DNA from: Auritidibacter sp. Marseille-P8566
GTDB lineage: Bacteria; Actinomycetota; Actinomycetes; Actinomycetales; Microbacteriaceae
Direction: 5' to 3'
Assembly: GCA_945895375.1 (NCBI GenBank)
Contig: CAMDEE010000007.1
Location: 1-64,000 of the forward strand
DNA length: 64,000 bases
Within the stretch, counting starts at the first letter, position 1, and every line of letters starts with the position of its first letter. The notes under the pieces are model-generated. The model was not told where the DNA came from. It did not search any database and saw only the letters and a program-made list of their open reading frames with translations. Below are positions 42,401 to 52,600 of the stretch, one piece after another. The translations under genes were made by a program, and so were the position numbers.

Positions 42401-43015
42401 ATGACCACCACATTAAACCCATTTGTAAGAACTGAGATCACTGAAACTGAAGCTAGAGGTTTCGCACTATACGTAGGCATCGATGAGGCTACCGCTAAGG
42501 CTAATGGCACATCTCTAGGAGCAATTGTTGCTGCTTTACGAGAGACCCTTGAATCAATTGCCCCAGGGCTAGCAGCAGAGACTTTCGCCTCTGTTGCCCT
42601 TGCCAAGGCTGGTTCTGGAGGTAAAAACGTAGATGTAGTTAGAGCTGCTCTGTCTGACCCCAGAGCCTTAGAGCGTCTTGTTGATAAGAGTACTGAGAAT
42701 GCTGCTAAGGGAGTTGTTATTGACCTGCAGAGAAGGAAAGTATTTATTGATGGAGCTAAGGCTGATCTAACTGGCAAAGAGTTTTGCTTACTTGAATACC
42801 TTGTTAAACACCAAGGAATAACAATCTCCAGAGAAGAATTAATAAAGACGCTTTGGAATTGCGCAGGTGGCCCTGAAGTTTACGGAAGAACTATTGACGT
42901 TCATGTTAGAAGACTTCGAGCAGGGCTCGTTGGTAACGAAGACATCGTTAGAACCATTCGTGGTGAAGGCTACCGTTTCGACAAGCACCCAGATGTTCTG
43001 ATTGAAGGAATATAA
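42401..43015 (+). CDS. Winged-helix regulator with a non-receiver N-terminal domain
   Basis: A 204-residue protein. The C-terminal 100 residues are an OmpR/PhoB-type winged helix (DLTGKEFCLLEYLVKHQGITISREELIKTLW, TIDVHVRRLRAGL, IRTIRGEGYRF). The first 100 residues are not a receiver domain: there is no phospho-acceptor pattern, and the sequence begins with NPFVRTEITETEARGFALYVG, which I associate with a regulator family common in Microbacteriaceae. Signal and targets unknown. It has a good ribosome site AAAGGA and is followed 16 bases later by a kinase-like gene. Confidence 0.85.
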   Translation: MTTTLNPFVRTEITETEARGFALYVGIDEATAKANGTSLGAIVAALRETLESIAPGLAAETFASVALAKAGSGGKNVDVVRAALSDPRALERLVDKSTENAAKGVVIDLQRRKVFIDGAKADLTGKEFCLLEYLVKHQGITISREELIKTLWNCAGGPEVYGRTIDVHVRRLRAGLVGNEDIVRTIRGEGYRFDKHPDVLIEGI

Positions 43016-43031
43016 AAAGTAGGCTGGCTCT

Positions 43032-43619
43032 ATGTCTGAACAACTGGTTTATGAAGAGTTACTCTCCCGTCTAACGGATGAGACCTTTTCTCTAATAGAC
43101 CGAGGGGTGGCCATGCCAATCATTGTTATTGATGGTCGTGCAGGTTCTGGTAAATCTACTCTTGCTCTGGATCTGCAGAATGAACTCTTTAGAGCTGGTG
43201 AATCTTTACCAAGGGTTATTCATATGGATGATCTGTATGAGGGTTGGAATGGTTTATCTCTAGGGGCTGAATATCTTCAGCGAGTAGTTCTAGGTCCACT
43301 ATTAGCAACTGGGACTTCTTCTTGGCAGGAATACAACTGGGAAGAAGAGCAGCGCTATAGGTGGCGAGAGTTTTCAGGTGGTACGCCTTTGATTATTGAA
43401 GGCTGTGGATCTCTGAATAGATACACCAGTGCGGCAGCTCACCTGACTGTGTGGCTTGATGTTCCTGAAGAAATAAGAAAGCAGCGCTGGTTAGAAAGAG
43501 ATGGTCATATTTTTGATCAATACTTTGATATGTGGGCAGCCCAAGAACTGGACTTTATTGCTAGAGAGAAATCCCCTGAGTTTGCTCAGTTTGGTTTAGC
43601 TAGCTCTTCTATTCATTAG
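43032..43619 (+). CDS. P-loop kinase, uridine kinase-like
   Basis: A 195-residue P-loop protein. Walker A is GRAGSGKST at 35-43, a DDLY motif follows LPRVIHMD as in uridine kinases, and the lid region has RKQRWLERDG. Small-molecule phosphorylation is likely, the substrate is not defined. The 3' end overlaps the facing DedA gene by 24 bases. Confidence 0.75.
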   Translation: MSEQLVYEELLSRLTDETFSLIDRGVAMPIIVIDGRAGSGKSTLALDLQNELFRAGESLPRVIHMDDLYEGWNGLSLGAEYLQRVVLGPLLATGTSSWQEYNWEEEQRYRWREFSGGTPLIIEGCGSLNRYTSAAAHLTVWLDVPEEIRKQRWLERDGHIFDQYFDMWAAQELDFIAREKSPEFAQFGLASSSIH

Positions 43620-44234
43620 CCAGATTCGAAGGCCAGCAATAATGCTTGCTGAAATAAAGATTCCTGCAATTAGGTAAGAAGCGTTCTTGACCAATGGAAT
43701 GCTCGCTGAGAAGTAACCAGCCATGGTTAGTCCCACTCCCCAAGCTAGTGCGCCAACCAGGTTGGCGCTAAAGAACTTGTAGTAGTTCATCTTAGAAATA
43801 CCTGCTACTACCGGAACAAATACTCTTGCCCAAGGCATGAATCTAGCGATTACAACAGCCCACCAGCCCCAGGCTAGAAATAGAGCTTCGCTCTTTTCTA
43901 TTCCAGTTTTGATCCACTTACCTTTTCTTTTATCGAGGTAAGGTCTGCCGTAGTGACGGCCTAGTGTGTAACCAACCTGGTCGCCTAACCAAGCTGCGAT
44001 ACCAACACCGGTTGCCATGACAACAATGTTCACATCTGCTGCGTGAGCAGCTGCAATGAGACCTGCGGCAAAGACTAGAGAGTCACCTGTGATGAAAGGT
44101 ATGAAAGCTCCAATAAGTAAGCCGGTGCCTGCAAAGACTAGACCCCAAACAACTAGGTAAAACAGGGTTGCACCTAGGGAAGGAAACCAGCCTGCTATCT
44201 CTTGCGCTATAGATGTGTGAAATGTAGTGGGCAA
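43596..44234 (-). CDS. DedA family membrane protein
   Basis: A 212-residue protein with about five membrane segments. The family motifs are visible: GAFIPFITGDSLVFAAG, GDQVGYTLGRHYGR and the conserved FMPWARVFVPVVAGISKM. DedA proteins act in membrane homeostasis, and several are flippases for undecaprenyl phosphate or phosphatidylethanolamine. Start is TTG, overlapping no gene but two bases before the nitroreductase stop. A role in lipid-carrier recycling for the polymer locus is possible (inference). Confidence 0.88.
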   Translation of the reverse strand: MPTTFHTSIAQEIAGWFPSLGATLFYLVVWGLVFAGTGLLIGAFIPFITGDSLVFAAGLIAAAHAADVNIVVMATGVGIAAWLGDQVGYTLGRHYGRPYLDKRKGKWIKTGIEKSEALFLAWGWWAVVIARFMPWARVFVPVVAGISKMNYYKFFSANLVGALAWGVGLTMAGYFSASIPLVKNASYLIAGIFISASIIAGLRIWLMNRRAS

Positions 44235-44819
44235 TTACGGCTTTCCGTACAACATGATTTCATCGAGGCTTAGTCGAACTCTAGGAGCAATTTCACGTTC
44301 ATATGCCGGACCTTCGAGCTGCTCAGCAGGTGCTACCTTGCCAACAGCAATAACAACTAGAACTTCGTGGTTGTCATCAAGCTTTAGTAGAGACTCAATT
44401 TCTTCTCTTACGATTCCACCGATGTGGTGAGTGTGCAGACCTAACTCTTGAGCTTGAACAACCATTAGTGATGCTGCAAGACCTGCGTCATACTTACGGC
44501 CAGTGATCTCTTTGCCATCGGGTAGCGCTTTCTGAACTGCCATCACGATAAGCGCTGAGGCGTCTGGAGCCCAGGCTTGGTTGAATCCGGTTAGACCCTT
44601 TTCACAAAGTTCAGCGTGCAATTCATCGTCACGGCTTACGAATGCAAATCTCCATGGCTGAAGGTTGTTAGCTGATGGTGCCCATCTTCCTGCTTCAAGA
44701 ATAGAAAGGGCTTCTTGCTGAGTTAGTAAATACTCCCGGTTGAAAGATCTTGGGCTCCAGCGTTCTGCTAGAACAGGGGCAATAGGGGCAGCGGTAATCG
44801 CGATTTTGTTTGGTTGCAT
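44235..44819 (-). CDS. Nitroreductase family oxidoreductase
   Basis: A 194-residue FMN enzyme. The pattern RWSPRSFN near residue 21, GRWAPSANNLQPWRF near 53 and HTHHIGGIVREEIESLL near 136 are typical of the nitroreductase superfamily. The physiological substrate cannot be told. It follows the threonine aldolase gene by nine bases, with AGGAGC before the ATG, so the two are probably co-transcribed. Confidence 0.88.
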   Translation of the reverse strand: MQPNKIAITAAPIAPVLAERWSPRSFNREYLLTQQEALSILEAGRWAPSANNLQPWRFAFVSRDDELHAELCEKGLTGFNQAWAPDASALIVMAVQKALPDGKEITGRKYDAGLAASLMVVQAQELGLHTHHIGGIVREEIESLLKLDDNHEVLVVIAVGKVAPAEQLEGPAYEREIAPRVRLSLDEIMLYGKP

Positions 44820-44828
44820 GCTCCTAGT

Positions 44829-45896
44829 CTAAACCCCAAGGGCTTTAGCCAAAGCCTTGAGTAAACCGTCAACATCCTCTTGAGTGGTATCCCAAGCACA
44901 CATCCAGCGAACTTGGCTCTTGCTGTAATCCCAGACATAGAACCAGTAATCCTTTTGAATTTCAGGGATTAGTTCCATCGGAATAATTGGGAATACTGCG
45001 TTGGCTTGAGTTGGGTTAGGAACACTTACTCTGCCATTAGATTTTGCTGCTAATTCTCTAACTCCTGCATCTAAGGCCTTTGCCATGGCGTTAGCGTGCT
45101 TTGCACTATTAATGGCTAGATCATCTTTTAGTAGTCCGATTAGCTGAATGCTCACAAATCTCATCTTGCTTGGTAACTGCATAGATGTTTTGCGTAGGAA
45201 AGGCATGCTCTGGGTTAGTTCTTTGGAGTTAATAACAACTACTGCTTCAGCAGCAAGAGCACCAATCTTGGTTCCACCAAAGCTAACTAGGTCAACACCT
45301 GCATCGGTTGTGAACTCTTTGAAGGAAGCGTTTAGAGCTGCTGCTGCATTTGAGAGCCTTGCTCCATCCATGTGTAACTTGAGGTTATTCTTATGTGCAA
45401 AATCAGCCAGTGCTTTGATTTCAGGTATTGAATAAAGGGTTCCCATCTCTGTGGTCTGGGTAATGCTGATTACTGCCACCTGGGATCTGTGCACTGAACC
45501 TATGTCAAATAGGTGCGGCTCGATTAGTTCTGGGGTTAGCTTGCCATCAGGGGTTGGGATGGTCCAGAGTTTGAGCCCTGCCATCTTCTCAGGTGCTCCT
45601 CCCTCATCGCTATTGATGTGAGCAGTCTCAGCACATATCACCGACTCCCACCTTCTAACCACTGAGGAAAGGGCTATTACGTTGGCTCCGGTGCCATTAA
45701 AGACAGGGAAAACCTCTGCATCAGGCCCAAAGGTGTCTTTGAAGATCTCATGTAGTTCCGCTGTGACAAAGTCGTCACCGTAGGCCTGTTCATGGCCCTC
45801 ATTGACGCTCTTCATGAGCTCAAACAGGCTTGGGTGCACTCCTGCGTAGTTATCGCTAGCGAATCCTCGCCATACCTTGCGGTCTTCTAGGGCCAT
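44829..45896 (-). CDS. ltaE: Low-specificity L-threonine aldolase
   Basis: A 355-residue PLP enzyme of fold type I that splits L-threonine or L-allo-threonine to glycine and acetaldehyde. D177 in LHMDGARLSNA binds the pyridine nitrogen and K210 in SFGGTKIGAL forms the Schiff base. FASDNYAGVHP and NGTGANVIAL match the family start. The ATG follows AGGAGC. Closely related enzymes such as phenylserine aldolase cannot be excluded. Confidence 0.87.
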   Translation of the reverse strand: MALEDRKVWRGFASDNYAGVHPSLFELMKSVNEGHEQAYGDDFVTAELHEIFKDTFGPDAEVFPVFNGTGANVIALSSVVRRWESVICAETAHINSDEGGAPEKMAGLKLWTIPTPDGKLTPELIEPHLFDIGSVHRSQVAVISITQTTEMGTLYSIPEIKALADFAHKNNLKLHMDGARLSNAAAALNASFKEFTTDAGVDLVSFGGTKIGALAAEAVVVINSKELTQSMPFLRKTSMQLPSKMRFVSIQLIGLLKDDLAINSAKHANAMAKALDAGVRELAAKSNGRVSVPNPTQANAVFPIIPMELIPEIQKDYWFYVWDYSKSQVRWMCAWDTTQEDVDGLLKALAKALGV

Positions 45897-46021
45897 TTTT
45901 GCTCCTGTTTTAGGGGTTTTTACAACTCTATATTGCCCTATTCCCCTATTCGTTAATTAGAACAGTTAAGTTGTTTAACCTGGGGTAGGTGGCAAACTAA
46001 TTCCAACGCAAGGGTGGTGTT

Positions 46022-46669
46022 ATGACTATGTACCAAAGGTCCGTTCTCGTTGTGGAAGACGAGCCGTTTATTAGAGCGCTTGTTTCCGACAAACTAGAAA
46101 ACGATGGCTTCAAAGTCCAAGTCGCATCCAACGCACGCGAGGCCCGAAAAATCACAGACGGTGAAGATGTTGATGTTGTCATCCTGGACATCGATCTAGG
46201 TGCTGGTCCTAATGGTTTGGACTTTGCAGTTGCTATGAACAAACTGCACCCAGAGATGGCTCTAGTATTTCTAACCCACGTAGCAGAACCAAGACTGTTT
46301 GGTTTTGATGTTAAGTCTGTTCCTAAAAACGCTGCATACCTTCTAAAGAGTCGTTTATCTGACCCAGGTGTTCTAAACCAGGCTATCGAAGCTGCTCTAC
46401 GTGACAAAGTTGGGGAAGAGTTCAGAGATGATCTCAATCCTTCACACTCACTGGTAAACGTTTCCAGAACACAGTTCGAAGTTCTACGAATGATTGCTAA
46501 AGGTTATTCAAACCAGCAGATTGCCCAGGAGCGTGGAACAACACTTCGTGCAGTTGAGAACCTAGTCAACAGAGCTGTTGCAGCTGCTGGTATTGATGTT
46601 GAGTCAAAGACTAGTGCTCGTGTTATCGCAGTTAGAGAATTCGTAAAGGCTGCTGGTTTACCAGAATAA
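46022..46669 (+). CDS. Orphan response regulator, receiver plus LuxR-type helix-turn-helix
   Basis: A 215-residue regulator. The receiver domain has acidic pocket residues E12 and D13, phospho-acceptor D56 in [10 protein letters not shown] at LTHVAEP and K in YLLKSRL. The C-terminal LuxR helix-turn-helix is [33 protein letters not shown]. No histidine kinase is nearby. Start ATG at 46022 follows GGGTGGTG. The upstream region has a short inverted repeat GTTAA...TTAAC. The 3' end overlaps nucS by 12 bases. Confidence 0.9.
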   Translation: MTMYQRSVLVVEDEPFIRALVSDKLENDGFKVQVASNAREARKITDGEDVDVVILDIDLGAGPNGLDFAVAMNKLHPEMALVFLTHVAEPRLFGFDVKSVPKNAAYLLKSRLSDPGVLNQAIEAALRDKVGEEFRDDLNPSHSLVNVSRTQFEVLRMIAKGYSNQQIAQERGTTLRAVENLVNRAVAAAGIDVESKTSARVIAVREFVKAAGLPE

Positions 46670-47356
46670 AGAGTCTGGATCTATTGACGCTTCTCTGAGC
46701 TGTTCATAATCCAAAATCAAACATTCAATGCCTCTATCTTCAGCAAGTGTTCTTGCCTGAGGCTTAATTTCTTGAGCTGCAAATATTCCTCTGACTGGTG
46801 CAAGTGCTGCATCTCTATTCATGAGCTCTAGATATCTTGTTAGCTGTTCAACGCCATCGATTTCACCACGACGTTTGATTTCAATAGCAACGCTCTGGCC
46901 GTTTTTATCTTTAGCGAGAATATCGACTGGTCCAATAGGTGTCATGTATTCTCTTCTGACTAACTTCGCTCCCTCACCAATGATCTCTATCTGAGCTGCC
47001 ATTAGTTCTTGCAGGTGAGCTTCAACGCCGTCTTTGATAAGACCTGGGTCTTTGCCTAGTTCATGGTTGATGTCATTGTGTATTTCAAAGATTTGAATCC
47101 AAAGAATATCTGCCGTCTTTGCTTGGCTTACTCGCCAGATCTCTTTGACCCCATTGCCTTGCTGCTCTTCATCTGGTTCATGAACTGAGTAATTACATGG
47201 TGGGTTCATCCAGTTCAACGGCTTATAAGAGCCTGTTTCACTGTGAATAAGGATGCTGCCATCACCTTTGAGCATTAGTAGTCTTCTGGCTTTAGGCAGG
47301 TGGGCAGTTAGTCTGCCAGCGTAGTCAACTGAGCAGTCAGCAATAACTAAACGCAT
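46658..47356 (-). CDS. nucS: Mismatch endonuclease NucS/EndoMS
   Basis: A 232-residue NucS. The nuclease core D145 (GPVDILAKD), E159 and K161 (IEIKRR) is intact, and the protein ends in DPDSLFW, a C-terminal clamp-binding-type tail. NucS carries out non-canonical mismatch repair in Actinobacteria and Archaea that lack MutS-MutL. The ribosome site is AAAGG. It follows the DUF1003 gene by two bases. Confidence 0.93.
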   Translation of the reverse strand: MRLVIADCSVDYAGRLTAHLPKARRLLMLKGDGSILIHSETGSYKPLNWMNPPCNYSVHEPDEEQQGNGVKEIWRVSQAKTADILWIQIFEIHNDINHELGKDPGLIKDGVEAHLQELMAAQIEIIGEGAKLVRREYMTPIGPVDILAKDKNGQSVAIEIKRRGEIDGVEQLTRYLELMNRDAALAPVRGIFAAQEIKPQARTLAEDRGIECLILDYEQLREASIDPDSLFW

Positions 47357-47358
47357 AA

Positions 47359-47838
47359 CTACCTTTTAGAAATCTTCTCTTCGATTTGTTCAAGTCGAGT
47401 AACTAGATGAGCTAGCGACTCGTCTTGATGATCAAGGTGCTTTTGAATCTTTACTGCTTCATCTAAGACAGCAGCTGCATCTTCATATGTCATTACTGCT
47501 CGCTTTTCAGCAGCAGCTGCTTGAATGTTTTGACCAACAATAATTATTGGTAATAAAACTAATTGCAAAAAAGTTTGGGCTATCCAAGCAACAATCAGAA
47601 CTGGATCTCCAGTCATGATTACAGCAGGCAAGCTCACCAGGGTTAGTCCAAAGAAAACATATGCTGCCCACATAGTTCCAACACTCTTTGTGATGAAAAG
47701 ACCTAGTTTCTGATTTAAGGTTCTAGGGCCAACTTCAGAAAGAATCTGCTCAGCGTTATCTGCTTTGTGTTTCTTACGTCCTGCTATGTGTGGATGTGGT
47801 TCGTAGTCAAACTTAGCCTTAGGAGCATTGAGGGCCAT
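47359..47838 (-). CDS. DUF1003-like membrane protein
   Basis: A 159-residue protein with two central membrane segments (about 55-75 and 83-105), a basic N-terminal part, and a C-terminal coiled-coil helix ([22 protein letters not shown]...). [19 protein letters not shown] matches DUF1003 proteins. Function unknown. Its ATG overlaps the stop of the DUF4956 gene by one base. Confidence 0.7.
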   Translation of the reverse strand: MALNAPKAKFDYEPHPHIAGRKKHKADNAEQILSEVGPRTLNQKLGLFITKSVGTMWAAYVFFGLTLVSLPAVIMTGDPVLIVAWIAQTFLQLVLLPIIIVGQNIQAAAAEKRAVMTYEDAAAVLDEAVKIQKHLDHQDESLAHLVTRLEQIEEKISKR

Positions 47839-48395
47839 TAGGACTCTATTTCTAGCTTCATTCCAACTGGTGCTGTGGTGACCGCTCTAACCTGAACTCT
47901 TTGGACTGTGTGTCCTAGTTGTTCTTCAACCTTCTGCTTTAGGGCTCCTGGTTCAATCTCGACATAGTCGGTGGTAAGACTAAATTTCTGGTTCACTCGC
48001 TGCGGCAGAATCCTTGGGTGATCCACCACATAAACAGCCACTACTAGAAGGACTGCGTAAAGAGTCTGAACCGGTAGGTCATAGGCAGGAAGACCTAGGG
48101 TGAGTCCCATGGCTAGAGCTACCAATAGGTAGACAATCTCAGTCCAGCCCAGGGTGGTAGATCTAAGTCTGAAGATAGAGATAACGCTGAACAGGGCAAA
48201 ACCAACACCAATGGAGATGGTGAATGTTCCAAGAGCTCCACCCAAGACATAGAGGGTGATATTGATGAGGCAAATGGCCACGAATACGTCTCTGCGCTTG
48301 TGTCTTCTATAGAAGAAAACATAGGACACTAGGAACAGCAAAACTAGGTTAATGCTGAGAGTGGCCAGCAGAAGCGGGTAATCAATCGGGGTCAT
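47838..48395 (-). CDS. DUF4956 membrane protein
   Basis: A 185-residue protein with about five membrane segments in the first 130 residues and a cytoplasmic tail. FALFSVISIFRLRSTTLGWTEIVYLLVALAMG is characteristic of DUF4956. In other bacteria this family is often encoded beside CotH proteins and VTC-type polyphosphate polymerases; here CotH is divergent 18 bases away and no VTC gene is seen. The start lies six bases after TAATCT with no ribosome site, indicating a leaderless message. Confidence 0.82.
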   Translation of the reverse strand: MTPIDYPLLLATLSINLVLLFLVSYVFFYRRHKRRDVFVAICLINITLYVLGGALGTFTISIGVGFALFSVISIFRLRSTTLGWTEIVYLLVALAMGLTLGLPAYDLPVQTLYAVLLVVAVYVVDHPRILPQRVNQKFSLTTDYVEIEPGALKQKVEEQLGHTVQRVQVRAVTTAPVGMKLEIES

Positions 48396-48413
48396 AATGA
48401 TAGATTAGCCCAC
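48396..48413. promoter_or_regulatory. Bidirectional leaderless promoter, DUF4956/CotH
   Basis: Only 18 bases separate the two divergent start codons. On the plus strand the extended -10 TGATAGATT (48398-48406) ends seven bases before the cotH-like ATG. On the minus strand TAATCT (complement of 48402-48407) ends six bases before the DUF4956 ATG. The two -10 elements overlap in TAGATTA, so both promoters use the same base pairs and polymerase could serve only one at a time. Confidence 0.6.
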
Positions 48414-49691
48414 ATGGTTATCAACAAGGGCGTAAGAAGGCTTCTAGGGGCCTCAACAGCGTTGATTCTAGGGCTCCTAGTTTCCCCTGCACAGGCTGCA
48501 AGTACCCTCAAGTCCACTGACTTCTATAACCCCCTAAAGGTCCTCAGAATCGACCTAGATTTGCCTCAGGGCACAGTAGACGCCCTAAATGACAGAAGCC
48601 GTTACAAGATCTATGCCCCAGGCAGTGTGACTATGTCCGTGGACGGTAGAACCAGCGGCAGCGTGGAAATGGAAGTTCGCCTCAAAGGTACAACCTCGAT
48701 ATCAAGACTTAAAGACACCCCTAGCTTCAAGATCAAGTTCCCTAAGGGTCCTTCCCAGACCGGTTTCCTAGGGCTTAGAAGATTGACCCTTAACGCTCTG
48801 ACCCAAGATGGCAGCAAGATCCATGAGTATGGTGCCTATGCCCTTTTCAATGCCATGGGTATTCCAGCGTCAAAAACTGGCTGGGCAAGAGTTTATGTTA
48901 ACGGTCTTGATAAAGGGCTATACGTAAATGTTGAACAGCCTGATGAGAATTTTGCAGCGAAAAGATTCAAGGACATCACCCAGCACATTTATGAAGGTAT
49001 TGCTCTAGAAGATTTCAAGCCAGGCAATGATGATGGCGATAACCTAACTGGATCATTCCTAGCCGATCATGGTTGGAAAGTAACCGCAAACAAGAGTGAC
49101 CTAACCAAACTGATTTCGGCAGCTAACTACAAAGACCCTGCCAATTGGTATAAAGCTCTTGATGGTGTTACCGACAGAACCGGGCTACTTAAGTTCATGG
49201 CAGTTGAAAACTTCCTAGGTCACTGGGATGGATACACCGGACCACTCGTAAACAACTACTTCATTCGAAGTAATACCAGAAATAAGTTCACCTTTATTCC
49301 TTGGGGTGTTGACCAGACATTTGGTGAAAACAGGGCCACAACTAAAGACTTTGGTGACACCTTCATGACACCAATGCTTTCCAAAACTTCTACTCATCCA
49401 TGGCTTCCAAAAGAAACCGTTAGAGGCATGATGTATACCAAATGCATCGCTTATGTGCCGTGCCGCGATGCTTACCTATCTCAACTCAAAGCCGTTTCCG
49501 CTATGGCTACCAAGATGAAGCTTTCAACTTTGATGAAATCTGCTGCGACTGTGATTAAACCAACACTGGCTGCTAAAAATAATTTAGATCAGATGGAAAT
49601 GATTGCTTTGGAGCAAGCAAGAGCTCTCAAGTTCATTACTACAAGGCAAAAAGAAGTTGCTGCCTTGGTAAAGAAATACAAGATTAAATAA
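48414..49691 (+). CDS. Secreted CotH-family kinase 1
   Basis: A 425-residue CotH protein with a signal peptide (LLGASTALILGLLVSPAQAA). Motifs in order: VRLKGTTSI and PSFKIKF, LNALTQDGSKIHEY, RVYVNGLDKGLYVNVEQPD, GHWDGYTGPLVNNYF and FIPWGVDQTFG. The last two hold the acidic residues used for ATP and metal by CotH kinases, first described as spore-coat protein kinases. Here the enzyme is exported and the bacterium is not a spore former as far as seen, so the substrate is probably a surface protein. The 3' end overlaps the facing glycine-rich gene by eight bases. Confidence 0.88.
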   Translation: MVINKGVRRLLGASTALILGLLVSPAQAASTLKSTDFYNPLKVLRIDLDLPQGTVDALNDRSRYKIYAPGSVTMSVDGRTSGSVEMEVRLKGTTSISRLKDTPSFKIKFPKGPSQTGFLGLRRLTLNALTQDGSKIHEYGAYALFNAMGIPASKTGWARVYVNGLDKGLYVNVEQPDENFAAKRFKDITQHIYEGIALEDFKPGNDDGDNLTGSFLADHGWKVTANKSDLTKLISAANYKDPANWYKALDGVTDRTGLLKFMAVENFLGHWDGYTGPLVNNYFIRSNTRNKFTFIPWGVDQTFGENRATTKDFGDTFMTPMLSKTSTHPWLPKETVRGMMYTKCIAYVPCRDAYLSQLKAVSAMATKMKLSTLMKSAATVIKPTLAAKNNLDQMEMIALEQARALKFITTRQKEVAALVKKYKIK

Positions 49692-52600
49692 CTAGCACTC
49701 CAGCTAGGTTCATGGTTAGCGCTAGCATTCCAATTCCACCGATACGGTAAACCCAGCGCCACTTATGCGCCATTATCGGACGCTCTTCATCTTCATTGCC
49801 TTCACGGCCAAACATTCCCAGTAACCCTAGTAAGAACACAGGTATTGGTAGCAGCATGAATAGATACTGCGGATACTCAGGGTTACCTTGCATCCACCCT
49901 GTGATAACTCCAGCGCTGATGCTAGAAACTATCAAGGTCAAGGCAAGACCAGGAACACCCTGAGGTAACAGTCTCCATAGCCAAGGGAAGTTAGGGAACT
50001 TGTCTTGGAACCAGCTAAGGATATTAGGCAGGATGAAGATAAAGCTACCCACCCAGACTTGCCAGACGTTACCCATGAACGCAGCAGTTACAAATATGAA
50101 GAGGAACAATCTGACACCGGTTGAAATAACTTTTTGAACCTGAGATGTTGAAGGAACTTCAGTTGGGTTGATGGTGTCCAAACGCTTAGAGAAACCTCTG
50201 GCAGCTAACTCTTCGAGCAGAATACGAATTGCGATAGCAACTGCTAAGAAGATTGCAAACTCGTTGGTGTAGTTGGCAACAACAAGAGTTCTTCCAGCCA
50301 GAGCAGGAAGGGTAGCGACCATAGCTGAAACTGACCAACCAACGAAGAAGGTTAGCACCGCTATGTCGACTAAACGGTCCCAGAGATAAGCAAAACTAGT
50401 TTCAAACTGTTTTCTGATCGCTCTAAAGGCAACACCAATAAGAGCTGGACCAAAACCAAGTAATAGAACACCAAGCATCAAGCGAATATCAGAAATGTCG
50501 CTGATACCATAGATGCTAATCATTCCAATTGAGTAGATAACGGTTGCGAGCATTCCAGAGAATGCGTCAAACATACCTAGAACTGCAATCGCTAGGAACA
50601 GCTCCCATGTTGGTGGTCGAAGTTCAATAGATGGTTGCGCAAGAGCCACTGCTGCTAGAACAACACCGGTGATTGGAGCGGCTAACCACATCGAACCAAA
50701 GATAGATCGTAAATATGCTCCATCGTTCACAATCTTTGAAATCACTGGTGAGAACTTGGCAAGGCTCACTGTGAGATTGTGAGTGAAGCGATCAAGGAAA
50801 GTAAAGATCTTGAGTTTAAAGATCGGCAGCTTATCTCCCCAGCTCACCTTGGCCGTTGTGAAGGATTCCACTTCAGCATCTAGGGTAGAAATTTCTCCAT
50901 CTGATGATTCGGTGTTTTGAGAACTAGAGCCACCCTCTGAAGAGGCTGCTCTAGCTCCACCGCTAGATCCTCCTCCGCCTCCAGCTGCTGCTCCAGCTGC
51001 TGCTCCAGCCACAGCACCGGCTATAACAACGGCGGTTCCCACGGCTTCTGCTACTGCTTTTATGCCCTCTGGGCTAGCTAGTGGGTCATAAGGCTGGCTA
51101 GGAGCGTTCTCGTCGGTCTGAGCCCCTGGTGTGTCGGTTGATGGCTCAATTACTTCAGGAACCTCAGGATCAATGACCTCAGGAAGGCCATTAGGGCCTG
51201 CAATTCCGGTGAGGGTGATCTCTACTTGCTGCGGGCTCAATAAGGTTTCTTCAGCGCTTACGGCCCTTGAATAGCTACCTAGGCCTTTGCCGAATCCAGC
51301 CACCTTAGGTAGCGACATGTTAGTAATCACATCTTTACCAATAATCACAAGCCTGATCTTGTATTCACCTAGTTGGGCGATTGTGAAATCAGCAGAGTTT
51401 GCAGAGTTACCTGTAAAGGATGTTCTACCTAGGTACTGCCAAAGGGTTCCTGTTTCCATAAACGCAACGACATCAGAAGCCGCAGCCATCTCAGCACTAA
51501 CATTGATCGTTAGTCGCACAGAGGAGCCAACTTCAACCTGCTGAGTTGAAACAAGTTGTATTTGTTCATCAACACTTGAGTTACTTAGATCAGTTAGAAC
51601 TGTAACTGTTGGTGCACCTGGAGTTGGTGCATATATTCCGACTTCCTTCATTGCATTCTGAGTGTCTGCATCTAAATCTGAGAAGACTCTAGCAACAGGA
51701 TTTGGATCAAGAGATTCCGGTAACTGACCAGGAGAAACAGTAACCGTTGTTGCTTTTGTGGACTGCTCGGCTAAAGCAGAAACTATATCTTCGTATGGTC
51801 CTTTATTGCCAGCAGCATCTCTTGCCGAACCAGCGAGAAGAGTTAGACCAAATGTTCCATCGGTACAGTTATCCAAACTGACTTGGAAATACTTTCCACT
51901 ACCAATTACGTAGCCGACTTTGCAGAACTTAGCTGTGCCAGCTGCTGGAGTAAAGCTATTAGCAGTTACACCCGTGACAACCTCATCAAATCTCACATCA
52001 AAAACGTGACTGTTGCTCTGCAAGCTGCCTGGCTGTAAAACAACCGTTGCCTCGGGTGCCACATCGTCTTTGATCTCGACCTTGCCATAGATTGGAGATT
52101 GATTAGCAAATCTTGGTCCTGCGTTACCAGATGAATCCATAACGCTGTTTTGTTTTAGAGATAAACCAAAAGAGCCAGTCGAGCAGTTGGTAACTGCGAC
52201 TTGATAATTTAATCCTTCGCCGGTCAGCGAGCTGATAACACAGCCTGAGGCTGTTCCGGAAGAGAGAGCAAAACTGTCTTTAGATAGCCCTTGAACAGCT
52301 TCATTGAAGTTCACATCAAATACTTTTGTTGGCAGATCTTTCGTTGCGTTTACTAAATTGATCTTTGCTTCGGGTCCTGCCGAATCAATAACTACCGGCA
52401 CAGAACTAGTGCCAAATACCGTTGCCACAAGTGTCCCGTTGAGCTTAGATTTTGTGTCCCTTGGTGTGGCATTGAAGTAATAAATGTAAGGGGCTTTGAG
52501 TGGCTTATCCCCGGTGATTGTTACCTTGAGGCCCTGCAAAGCCGAGCCACTGAAAACAATATCCTGCTCTGCAAATGCTCGCTTGGATTTCAAGGTTAAT

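Noticed and set aside
42283-42777. Minus-strand open frame of 164 codons across the regulator gene
   Set aside because: It is antisense to the well-supported winged-helix regulator and its composition matches a shadow frame.
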